A stretch of DNA of 64,000 bases. Origin: Halicephalobus mephisto (taxonomy: Eukaryota > Nematoda > Chromadorea > Rhabditida > Panagrolaimidae). Location of the stretch: assembly GCA_009193035.1 (NCBI GenBank), contig SWDT01000004.1, positions 1 through 64,000 on the forward strand, read 5' to 3'. Of this stretch, positions 1-9,700 are shown one piece after another. The position numbers and the translations under genes were made by a program. The notes under the pieces are model-generated. The model saw nothing but the letters and a program-made list of their open reading frames with translations, was not told the origin of the DNA and did no database searches. Positions within the stretch are counted from its first letter, which is position 1, and the number at the start of each line of letters is the position of its first letter.

Positions 1-1
1 T

Positions 2-300
2 CCAGTTGAGGAAACAGAATCAGAAACTACTGAAGCTACTTCTGCAGCTCCAGTTGAAGGAACAGAATCAGAAGCTGTTGAAGCCACTTCTGCAGCTCCA
101 GTTGAAGGAACAGAATCAGAAGCTGTTGAAAGTACTTCTGCAGCTCCAATTGAGGGAACAGAATCAGAAATCTCTGGAGCCACTTCTCCAATTCCAATTG
201 AAGGACAAGAATCAGAAACCCCCGAAGCCACTTCTGAAGCTCCGGTTGAAGAATCGAAACTAGAAACGGCTGAAAACACTTCTGAAGTCCCAGCTGAATC
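2..300 (+). repeat. 48 bp coding repeat (16-residue mucin-like unit)
   Basis: About six tandem copies of a 48 bp unit encode a 16-residue Thr/Ser/Glu/Ala repeat beginning PVE or PIE. The copies become more degenerate towards the 3' side. More copies probably lie upstream of the window. Confidence 0.85.
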
Positions 301-3300
301 TACAACTGCTGTTCCTTCTGAAGAATTGGTTGAAGTAAAGGAAAATGAATCAGAAGCCGGAGCTGAAACGACCTTTGGATCTGTCCTTGAAACTACAACA
401 CAAGCAGCCACTGAAGACAAAGAAGAAACAACAGCTCCAGAAACCGAAGAATCAACTCCGGTTTCTTCAACAACTCTTGGCGAAATCATCGGAGTTCCGA
501 CTACAATGAAACCAGAAGAACCCATTGATGAAAATGATTCTGGGGAAACTACAGTAGCACCTACGACTGAAAACATCGAGAATGAAGTCATCGAAGGTCT
601 TCAGACGACGAAATCCCCTATCGTTAAAGCAGTATCGGACCTCATCGATATCCTGAGAGGAAAACCGAAGAGCACCGACGAGACCGCCAAGGAAACCGGT
701 CTTCACATCGAAGAGCACGGTAAGCAACCGCAGATACCGTATTTCCTGTAAAATAAACCCCGGGGCTTATTTTGGAGGAAATACGGTATGTAAAATTCAA
801 AGTTGTTCAGGAAAATTCCAACATCAATTTTTAGAAGTTTTTAGAAATTTTCAAATTTCTTACTTTTTTATTAAATTATGAAAATTCTCACGAGAGTCTG
901 GATTCCAGAAATTTCCGTGAGGTTTTTGAAGACTCCAGAATCTGTCTATCGGATTTTGGAAATTTTTACAGAATTCTGGAAATCCGTCCTAAATTCTGAA
1001 TTTTCCAAGAGATTCCGAAGTTCTCCAGAAGCTTTCATGAAATTCTCGAAAGTCCCAGAACCTACTACTGTATTTCAGAATCTCCTATGAACTTTTGGAA
1101 ACCTCCCCAGAACTCTTAAAAAGTTCAGAATCTTCTACTAGATTCGGAAATTAAAATTTTCTACGAGATTCTCGAAAATTTCAGAATTTTGGGAACTTCC
1201 TAAAAATTTTAATTTGAATAAATTGTGAAATTAATTTATTTCAGTTTTCACTCGTCCAACTGCTGAACCTCCAGTAGACGCTGTGAAGGGCATCGTGAAC
1301 ACCCTCCAGCGTAATCGGGAGCTCGAAGACATCCTCCGAGGACCCGCTTTGAAGGAACATAACGGTCAGTTTACATTTAAAAACTTTTTTGTTCATTGAG
1401 TTTCCAAAGCTTCAGTTCCTTTAACATTTTAAAAACAAAAAACCGCTTCAGAATCCTTGTTCGTCAATAACGCTGATTCTGCTTGTTCTTTCGGGAAGTT
1501 AATGTTTGTCGGGAAAAAATTAAAAACTTTCGATCAACGCTTTGAAATAGTTTTGGACGTTTTTTCGCTTCGAGATTGCCTGAGGCGTTGTTGGGACTCC
1601 AGATGCTCCAAGGCCGCTTTCACCAGATTCCCGAGGCCGACTTGTCTAATGCACTTTGAGGAGAACCAGGTTCCGGTAAGGAGCGCTTGTCCGAACGTGT
1701 CTGTCCTTGAACTCGCTTCAGAGTGGAGATTCGCTTCCATTCCAGAAGTTTTGGAAATTCAATGTATCCAATGTGGTGAGAAAACTAACCCTTCACAAGT
1801 GCTGTGGAATCACCTGTAACTGAACGTAATCGATGTCTAAAACTTCTAAATTATGTTCTTCATGTTGGATTCTACACACAAAAGAAGACGCATTAAAACG
1901 ACTCTAATGTATCAGATACGTTATATTTAATATATCCGTGTATTATATATCACGAAGCGATATCAGCTTAATGTATCCGATACATTAGAGCCGTTTTAAT
2001 GCATCGATACATCATATATCCTGTATTTATTTTTCCTGTGTAGATGAGCACAATCGATTGCAGAATTGTGATCAAACGAAAATTGATCCTAATTATTGTA
2101 ATCAACGTGTTCGGAATTTTTTTCTGTCATTAAAAACCTGTGCTGAGGTCTATAAAGAAGTCAAAATCGAATTAAATTTTTTGCACTAATTGAATAGGTC
2201 GGCCGAATGTTGCAAATAAATTGCAAATTTTATTTTGATTTTGATTTCTTCATAGACTTTGACAAAGGTTTTTTTAGCGACAGAAAAATTCAGAACATGT
2301 TGATTACGATAATTAGGATCAATTTTCGTTGGATCACAATTCTGCAATCGATTGTGCCCAACTACACAGGAAAAATAAATACAGGATATATGATGTATCG
2401 ATGCATCAAAACGGCTCTAATGTATCGGATACATTAAGCTGATATCGCTTCGTGATATATAATGCACGGATATATTAAATATAACGTATCTGATACATTA
2501 GAGTCGTTTTAATGCGTCTTCTTTTGTGTGTAGAATCCAACATGAAGAACATATTTTCGAAATCTTAGACATCGATTACGTTCAGTTACAGGTGATTCTA
2601 CGACATCTGTCTCGTCCCAACTACAGTAACTCTATTAAATAATTCATTTTAGTCGACACTCAATTCAAAGATCAAACAACAAATGAATTAGGATTATCTC
2701 CTTCTGGACCTATGAAAAGAATAATGACGAATCCACAAGGGGAATCTAGTAAGTGCAAGGGACGAGTGGAGTTCCAGGTTTCGCCCGTGAAGTCGCTTCC
2801 GAAGTTGAACGTCTCCAACGACGTCCCCGCGACTTCCCCGGCTGATTGCGCTAGGAAATGCTTCGAACACGAAGGTTGTACCACCGCCGGCTTCGTCCCG
2901 ACCTCCAATGGAGCTGGGGTCTGTCTTCTGACGACCGACGACGGAATCTGTGGAAGCCAAGTCAATCACGTCCCTCAGTATGCTTCCAACACTCCGTTCG
3001 TGATCTCTTGCATCAAATGCTCCAGTAAGTCCTATTTTTAAAGAGTAAAATTTATAATTAAAAAATTGACGTAATTTCTTGAAATTTTCAAATTCCCGCG
3101 CAGAAGCAAAAAGGTTTGTAAAAATGGAAAATCTGGCAATTTATTACGAAATCGATTCGCTCTGCCTATTTTCACAGCAATACTAAAAGTTCCTAAAAAA
3201 ACTAAACATTCGTTTCAAGACAATTTCGCAAAAAATAGTTTTTTTGAATTCCCGCGCAAAGCGAGAGAAAAAGGGAAAATGGAAAATCTGGCAATTTATT

Positions 3301-3882
3301 ACGAAATTGACTCGCTGTCTTCGTTTCCAAACGTTTCTTCTTTCACAACAATCCTAAAATTCTTTTAAAATGCTAAAATTTTGTTTCAAAACAATTTCGA
3401 AACTTTTATAATAACGGATTTTTGGGATTTTTGTGGAAAAAGGAAAAATGGGAAATCTGATAACTTATTACGAAATCGACTCGTGAGTTATTTTTATATG
3501 AATCCTAAAATTCCCTAAAAATTGGTTTGAAAAACTTAATTTTTACAATTATGCGATGTTTAATGGTGGTTTTTAGACTGTAAATACAGTCTTTCAACAT
3601 CTTCTTCACTGCCAAAAGGCGTTCCTCAATTCAATGAATTCGCCAACGTTTTCTCCGTCGGCCAATGTGCAGAAGAATGTGCCAAAAAACACTGTTCTTT
3701 GGCCGAATTCAATCCGAATACGTTTATCGTAAGTTTTTTATTCTAAAAATGTAAGAAATTTTATTTTTTAGTGCTCAATGACGACTCATATCCGAGACGA
3801 TGACTGCCTTGTTGAAACCCCCGTTCAGCCAGATGACATCCTGCCCGTGTTCCTCGACTGTGTCCAATGTTTCGCGGAATAG
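2..3882 (+). CDS. Secreted mucin-like protein with three PAN/apple-like modules (5' end outside window)
   Basis: Six exons can be followed: 2-719, 1245-1364, 1452-1775, 2653-3024, 3577-3728 and 3772-3882, with GT-AG borders and matching phases, giving about 598 residues before the TAG. The N-terminal part seen here is low-complexity, rich in Glu, Thr, Ser and Ala, with about six copies of a 16-residue unit (PVEGTESEAVEATSAA type). Three Cys-rich modules follow, in exon 3, in exon 4 and across exons 5-6. Each has the Cys spacing of nematode PAN/apple domains (for example DCLRRCW and DCARKCFEHEGC) and ends in a C-x-x-C signature (IQCIQC, ISCIKC, LDCVQC). The family suggests an extracellular matrix or cuticle-lumen protein; the partner is unknown. 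No signal peptide is visible because the start lies outside. A polyA signal AATAAA lies at 4217. I do not recognise a specific orthologue. Confidence 0.8.
1807..2598. mobile_element. Foldback-type inverted-repeat element, 792 bp
   Basis: The sequence starting GAATCACCTGTAACTGAACG at 1807 reappears as its reverse complement ending at 2598. Pairing continues nearly to the centre (about 2200), so almost the whole element is a palindrome with arms of about 390 bp and occasional mismatches. Sub-motifs such as the TGTATC-rich stretch near 1905-1995 and its mirror near 2400-2510 are themselves repetitive. It sits in the intron 1776-2652 of the PAN gene. No clear target-site duplication was found and it encodes nothing recognisable, so it is called a nonautonomous foldback/MITE element. 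Confidence 0.85.
3085..3480. repeat. Three copies of a dispersed repeat with an AATTCCCGCGC-like core
   Basis: Within the intron 3025-3576 a unit of about 160-170 bp recurs near 3090, 3250 and 3425. Each has (in the better copies) a CCCGCGCA core, then AAAATCTGGCAATTTATTACG and GAAATCGACTCG-like segments. Related copies lie at 11560-11640, 32140-32400 and 61840-62130. Confidence 0.65.
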
Positions 3883-4873
3883 TCGTCAGATTCCGGGAGG
3901 ACTTGTCTGTGCTCTATTTTATCAAAGTTGACCATCAGAGTTCGAGGTCGAAATTCGGATTTTTCGCGTTTAATAACCATATTTTGATTTGCAAATTGAT
4001 ATATCAAATCACAACTATCGACTCGATCAAGACAGGTTTTCCATATAAAAAATCTGCAAATGTTGTTTTAACGAGAAAAATCCAAAATTCAACCTTGAAC
4101 TCTGGTCGTGAACTTCGACAAAACGGAACACTTATTTTTTTATTGTGCCATTCGTATTCCGTATTTTTGAATTAAAAAACGTGTCGATTGAGATCTTGTA
4201 ACCTGCTCAATGATTTAATAAATTCATTCATTAAGTTGGAATTTAGAAGTTTCAGAAACTGAGGATTCTGGAATCTTCGGAAGTCTGCTGTATTCGGGAG
4301 ATTTTAGGATTCTGAAAATTTAATCTTCCAGAAGACCCCCAGACCACGAATGTTATAAAATTAAAGTCCGGAATGTCTTAGAATCTTTGAAATTTCGACA
4401 TCAAAGTTCTCCAGATGCATGACTACGAAGAACCTCATTTTCGATTTTTTCAAAATCATCAAAACCAAGTACTGTAATGTCCCTTATATATAAATATTCC
4501 CTCCATCAATTCCACCAGAAAATCCAAAAAATCAAGTTAATCTAAAATTACACCCAAAATCCATCTTCACGGTTATCCTAAATTCAGTAAATTTTTAAAT
4601 AATTTAATTAAAAATGAAAAATTTTAACTATTTTTTATAAAAATATAAATTTTAATTATTTTTATAAAAATAAAAAATTTAATTATTTTTATAGAAATAT
4701 AAATTTTAACTATTTTTTTATAAAAATATAAATTTTAATTATTTTTATAAAAATAAAAAATTTTTTAAATTATTTTATTGTTTGAAAATGAAAATTTTCG
4801 ATTATTTTATTGTTTGAAAATGAAAATTTTAAATTATTTATCAACTAAAAATAAAATTTTATAAAACCTATTT
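3883..4873. other. Intergenic: 3' UTR of the PAN gene and AT-rich tandem repeats
   Basis: The PAN gene and FAHD1 converge here. The first 340 bp are the likely 3' UTR with AATAAA at 4217. From about 4610 to 4860 there is a degenerate AT-only tandem repeat (ATTTTTATAAAAATATAAATTTTA-like, unit about 35-70 bp). No gene seen. Confidence 0.6.
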
Positions 4874-5518
4874 TCATTGAACACGGACTTTGGAAGAAGT
4901 AATTCCTGTCAACCCGAACTCGATCTCGTCTCCGGATTGGACTCGGCAGACACCGGCCGGAGTGCCTGTAAGAAGCAAATCCCCAGGTTCCAAGGTGGCG
5001 AATTGAGTGACGTAAGCCAGAAGGGTCGGGATATCGAAGATCATCATATTCGTTTTGGATCTTTGTTTTTCGGTTCCGTTGATTAAACAATAAATTTCCA
5101 AAGAATGTGGATCTTCAATTTTGGATTTTTCAACAAATGATCCAACAGGACATGATGAATCAAATGATTTAGCCAAAAACCACGGAGCTCCAGATTTTTT
5201 TGCTTCATCTTGAAAATCTCTGGCAGTCATGTCCAATGCGACCGTGTATCCTGCGACATAGTCTTTCCATTGATTTTTTTCGATATTTTTAGCTTGTTTC
5301 CCTACAATAACACCAAGTTCTACTTCTTGATGAAGATTCTGACATCCAGGAGGAATCACAATCGGCTGATCATCAGCAACATAACTGTTGGTTGACTTGA
5401 GAAAAATCATCGGTTTCGACGGGACCGCGTTTCCGAGTTCTTTGGCGTGTTCGACATAGTTCCTTCCTACACAGATAATTTTCTTTCCGATTTGACGGAA
5501 ATTAGCAAAATTCACCAT
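4874..5518 (-). CDS. FAHD1: Fumarylacetoacetate hydrolase-domain protein (acylpyruvase)
   Basis: A single-exon frame of 214 residues. FAHD1 family members cleave acylpyruvates and decarboxylate oxaloacetate in mitochondria. Visible family signatures are KIICVGRNY near the N-terminus, the SKPMIFLKSTNSY block, the metal-binding acidic cluster in HQEVELGVIVGK, the Asp in ALDMTARDFQ, the Lys in WFLAKSFD, and the C-terminal LLTGTPAGV block. Length fits the family (about 220). The start at 5518 was chosen because TTTCAG lies directly before this ATG on the minus strand, as at an SL trans-splice site; an upstream ATG in frame at 5533 would lie in the outron. Divergent from TSR3 with 149 bp between the start codons. 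Confidence 0.93.
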   Translation of the reverse strand: MVNFANFRQIGKKIICVGRNYVEHAKELGNAVPSKPMIFLKSTNSYVADDQPIVIPPGCQNLHQEVELGVIVGKQAKNIEKNQWKDYVAGYTVALDMTARDFQDEAKKSGAPWFLAKSFDSSCPVGSFVEKSKIEDPHSLEIYCLINGTEKQRSKTNMMIFDIPTLLAYVTQFATLEPGDLLLTGTPAGVCRVQSGDEIEFGLTGITSSKVRVQ

Positions 5519-5667
5519 CTGAAATTCCTCCATTATTGATATCCATATATGAAAACAAAAGCAAAAACAAAAAAGAACAAAGATTAACATTACGGAGTTT
5601 TAGAACGAAAGATTTCGGAGATATTCAACTTCGTTCTGTCCCAGTTATTAATTTCCACTTTTCTGCC
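5519..5667. promoter_or_regulatory. Compact divergent promoter between FAHD1 and TSR3
   Basis: Only 149 bp separate the two start codons. It carries the TTTCAG acceptor for FAHD1 and the ATATATGAAA motif that occurs beside several other genes in this window. Inferred to serve both directions; no factor site is identified. Confidence 0.5.
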
Positions 5668-6414
5668 ATGGGCCGTGGGGTTCGGGAGGACCGACAACGG
5701 ACCAAGAACCGTCAGCGAGAACAGAAGCCTGCTTCGGGAGAATCTGAATCCGATGAAGTCGAAGTAAGTTCATTTCTAAATTTCATATATCAAATTTTAA
5801 TTTCATATGTGAATTTCCCCTTTTAGGATGTCGAAATGCCCTGTACTTTAGTAATGTATGATTTCAACCAATGTGATCCTAAACGATGTACAGGAAGAAG
5901 ATTAGCCAGATTCAACCTGCTGAAATCGCTGAATCTCGGAGCCAAATTCACCGGAATCGTGCTGTCTCCCATCGGCGAGTCCTCGATTTCTCCGGCTGAT
6001 AGAGACTGCATTTTGGCCAACGGATTAGGCGTTATTGACTGTTCTTGGAACGAAGTTGGAGCGACTCCCATCAGAAAACTGAAAGCGACGGAACACAGGT
6101 TGCTGCCGTATCTGGTCGCTGCTAATCCTGTAAATTACGGACTTCCTTCTAAACTGACTTGTGCCGAAGCTCTGGCTGCTGGACTCTACATTATCGGCGA
6201 GAAGGCTGCTGCGGAGAAGTTGATGGACACATTCAACTGGGGAAGGACGTTCCTGAAGCTGAACGAGGAAGCCTTGGATCTTTATGCCTCTTGTTCTGAC
6301 GCCAAAGAAGTAATCAAAAAACAAAACGAATACATAAAAAAATGCGAAGAAGAAGCTGCTGCCATCAAGAACGGCGAAATGGACCTTCCACCCGGCTTCA
6401 GCGACGATGAATAA
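5668..6414 (+). CDS. TSR3: 18S rRNA aminocarboxypropyltransferase TSR3
   Basis: Two exons, 5668-5763 and 5827-6414, give 227 residues. TSR3 transfers the 3-amino-3-carboxypropyl group of SAM to a hypermodified pseudouridine in 18S rRNA during small-subunit maturation. The family blocks are all present: DPKRCTGRRLARF, the segment ending GIVLSP, GLGVIDCSW, the LPYLVAANPVNYG loop, and the helix EALAAGLYIIG. The N-terminus is a basic, then acidic tail (RGVREDRQRTKNRQREQK, then a Ser/Glu stretch); the C-terminus is a coiled-coil-like KKQNEYIKKCEEE with an acidic end. It lacks the long C-terminal extension of the yeast enzyme. Confidence 0.94.
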
Positions 6415-6729
6415 TTTTAATTTTAAATTTTGTTGATTTTTATAAACTTTTCCATCAATCCCTCTGGACAATTTTAATGTTGTTTTAAATTTAAAATGCT
6501 TGCAACCGGAAAGAACATGTTCCGGGATGTTTTCCGATCTGCCGGATTCCCCGAAGCAAAACAAACTTTCATCGAAAACGGGATCTAAGCAGCCACAAAG
6601 GCGGGGCCCTAGGCGTCGAAGAGATCACAGATATAAAGCGGATTCAAGACAATTCTTTGCATTTTTCGAGATATCTTCAACAAGATCGTTATATTTCTGT
6701 TTTTATTAAGTTCGTTTTTTCAGCGCAAA
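6415..6729. other. Intergenic TSR3-cbd-1
   Basis: About 315 bp with the TSR3 3' UTR and then a short GC-rich patch (6590-6620). TTTTTTCAG ends at 6721, nine bases before the cbd-1 ATG, and looks like an SL or outron acceptor. Nothing else seen. Confidence 0.5.
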
Positions 6730-9700
6730 ATGATCAAATGGATCATCTGCGCTTTGGCGCTCGCTGCCGTCGCTTCTGGCAGACCCAACTCCAATTCCAA
6801 TTCTCCGTCAAGTAAGTTTTACTTTTTACATCTACGTTCGAATTTCGGGACCTTCTAGATTTTTCTAGAATCCAACTAAAGCTTCTTAGAACAGTATAAA
6901 ATCCAGTAGAAAGTTCTGAACTTTCCTAGAATCTCAGAAATTTCTGAAATGTTATAAAATCTTAATGAAAGATTCTTGGAGCCTTCTAGAATCTAGTTGA
7001 AGTTTTTAGAACTTTCTAGAATCTAGTAGGAAGTTCTGAACCCATCTAAAAATTTTTGAAATGTTATGAAATCTTAATGAAAGATTCTTGGAGCCTTCTA
7101 GAATCTAATAAACGATTCTGAATCCCTCTAAAATCTAATAAACGATTCTGAATCCCTCTAAAATCCAATAAAAGCTTCTGAATCCTTCTAGAAACTAGTA
7201 GAAACTTCTAGAATTTCTATGAATTCTATAATAGTTTCTGGAAGATCTCTAGAAGTTTCGAAATTTCACAGAAAATTCTGGAACGTTCAAGAATCTCGTG
7301 AAAACTTGGAGGACATTTCAGAATCTTGTGAAAAGTTCAGAAAATTCTTAACATCTTATAGAAACTTTTGGAGGTTTCCAGAATCCCCCACAATCAAGTA
7401 GAAAATTCTAAAAATTTCTAGAATCTCAGAAATTCTGAAATTCTGAAACTTTGAATTTTGGAAATTTCCAGGAAATTCGTGTTGAGATTATTTAGTTAAA
7501 AAGCTGAATGTTTGGTTTTTAAGTATGATTAATTTTTGATTTCAGCCCAGCAGCAATTCCGTCCAAAGATTGACTGTCCTCGTCTCGGAGACGGGAACTA
7601 CGTCTTCGGTTGTTCATCGACCTTCTACCAATGTGCCAACGGAGTTGCCCATGCTCAGAAGTGCCACAGTGACATGGTTCTTGATCCTGAACAGAATGCT
7701 TGTGACACTCCTGCTAAAGTTGCTATTTGTCAACCAGAAGCGATGCAGAATCCCACAGTCGTCAGAGCTAAAGATCCTTTCACTTGCATCCGAAAACCCA
7801 TGGGTATGTACTTCATCGCCTGCAACGGAGCTTATGCCTACTGTGACGGCCAAGGAAACAGAAGAGATCGCAGTTGTCCTCCTGGAACCGCTCTCGACGA
7901 ATCCAGAGGAGCCTGTGATTGGCCCCAGAACGTTCCTGCTTGCAACGGATCTTTGAACACCAAACACAGCAGAAGGAACACTGGGTAAGTTTTTTAAAAT
8001 TCTATAGTACCTAAAGTCCCGTGGAAGTTTTTACATTCTTTAGCAGTTTGAGAAGTTTTCGGAATTCTGTGAGAACTTCTGGAATATTCTATAATTTTGT
8101 GTGAAATTCTACAACGTTCCGAAGTTTACAGAAATCTGGAATTTGAAAATTTTCCAGAATTTTAGTGGAAAGTTCTGGAATCTTCGAGACCCTAATAGAA
8201 TATTCTGGAACTTTAGGATTCCATGGAAGTGTTCAGAATCCACTAAAGTCTTCTAAAATCTCGTTAAAACTTATGACTTTTCGAAATCCATTGAAAATTT
8301 TTGATATTATCTAAAATTTGAAATTTCAGTAGTTTCTGAAAAATTAGTGCTAAAAGTACTTTGTAACTAATTTTCTGATTTTTACAGTAGTATGAATATT
8401 AAATTAATCGGTTTAGTTATGCCCCTGTTTTGCCTCGTCCTGAACAGCCAATTGAGCAGAATCCTCCATCCGCTGGAGCCCCTGGATACGCCCCACAAGA
8501 ACCTCTTCAACAAGATCCTCCAGCTCGTCCTCAACAAACTTATGGAGAATCTCAGATGACTCCACCTATCCTTCCTCGTCCTGTTTCCGAGGAAGAACCT
8601 CTGATCCCCGCTCAGCCCGAACAGCTACCTGCTCCTACATTCGATTGCTCCACCCGCAGAAACGGTATCTATCCTTCTACTGAAGCCGGATGCGTCAACT
8701 TCTTCTGGAAGTGCGCCAACGGTCAGGCTTTCCAATACACTTGTCCTGAAGGAATGCTTTTCTCCGTCAGCCGAGTTGAATGCCACAGACAAGAAGATAT
8801 TCCGGAATGTAATGGTCAACAACAGTCCCCTCCTGTCAACCCCAATGAGCCTTTGGTATGGAAATCAACTCGCCCTTCTCAACCCCAGGCTCCTCAGCAA
8901 CCATCTTCTTTGACTCAACAGACTCTTGGGACTTACGCTCAACCCCAACAACCTATCCAACAAGCTCCTCCTCAAACCAGAGGACCTTATGCTCAGCCTC
9001 AACAACCCATCCAACAGACTCCTCCTAAACCCGCTGAGACCTGGTGTCAACAAAACAACAGACAAAGTGGATATCACGGAGAAGGATGCAATGCCTACTA
9101 TTTCTACTGTAACGCTGGAATGACCACAAGAATGCACTGTCCCAACGGACTCTTCTTCGACGAAGAAACTGATGCTTGTGACCACAAGAACTTTATTGTT
9201 GCCTGTGGAGGACAAAAACCCACTCAGCCCCCTCAATCTCCTACTTTGCCACCCCAACAACCTTATGCACCTCAGAAACCCGCTGAGACCTGGTGTCAAC
9301 AGAACAACAGACAGAACGGATATCATGGAGAAGGATGCAATGCCTATTACTTTTACTGCAGCGCCGGATTGACCACAAGAATGCACTGTCCCAACGGACT
9401 TTTCTTCGATGAAGAAACTGATGCTTGTGACCACAAGAGCTTGATCGTCGCTTGCGGAGGACAAAAGCCTACTCAACCTCCACAATCTCCTACTTTGCCA
9501 CCCCAACAACCTTATGCACCTCAGAAACCCGCTGAGACCTGGTGTCAACAAAACAACAGACAAAGTGGATATCATGGAGAAGGATGCAATGCCTATTATT
9601 TCTACTGTAATGCTGGAATGACCACAAGAATGCACTGTCCTAGTGGACTCTTCTTCGACGAAGAAACTGATGCCTGTGACCACAAGAACTTGATCGTTGC

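Noticed and set aside
2207..2437. 76-codon plus-strand frame
   Set aside because: Lies wholly in the foldback palindrome; its mirror arm has no equivalent selected frame.
5836..6564. Minus-strand 179-codon frame opposite TSR3
   Set aside because: Antisense shadow of TSR3, which has all family blocks on the plus strand.
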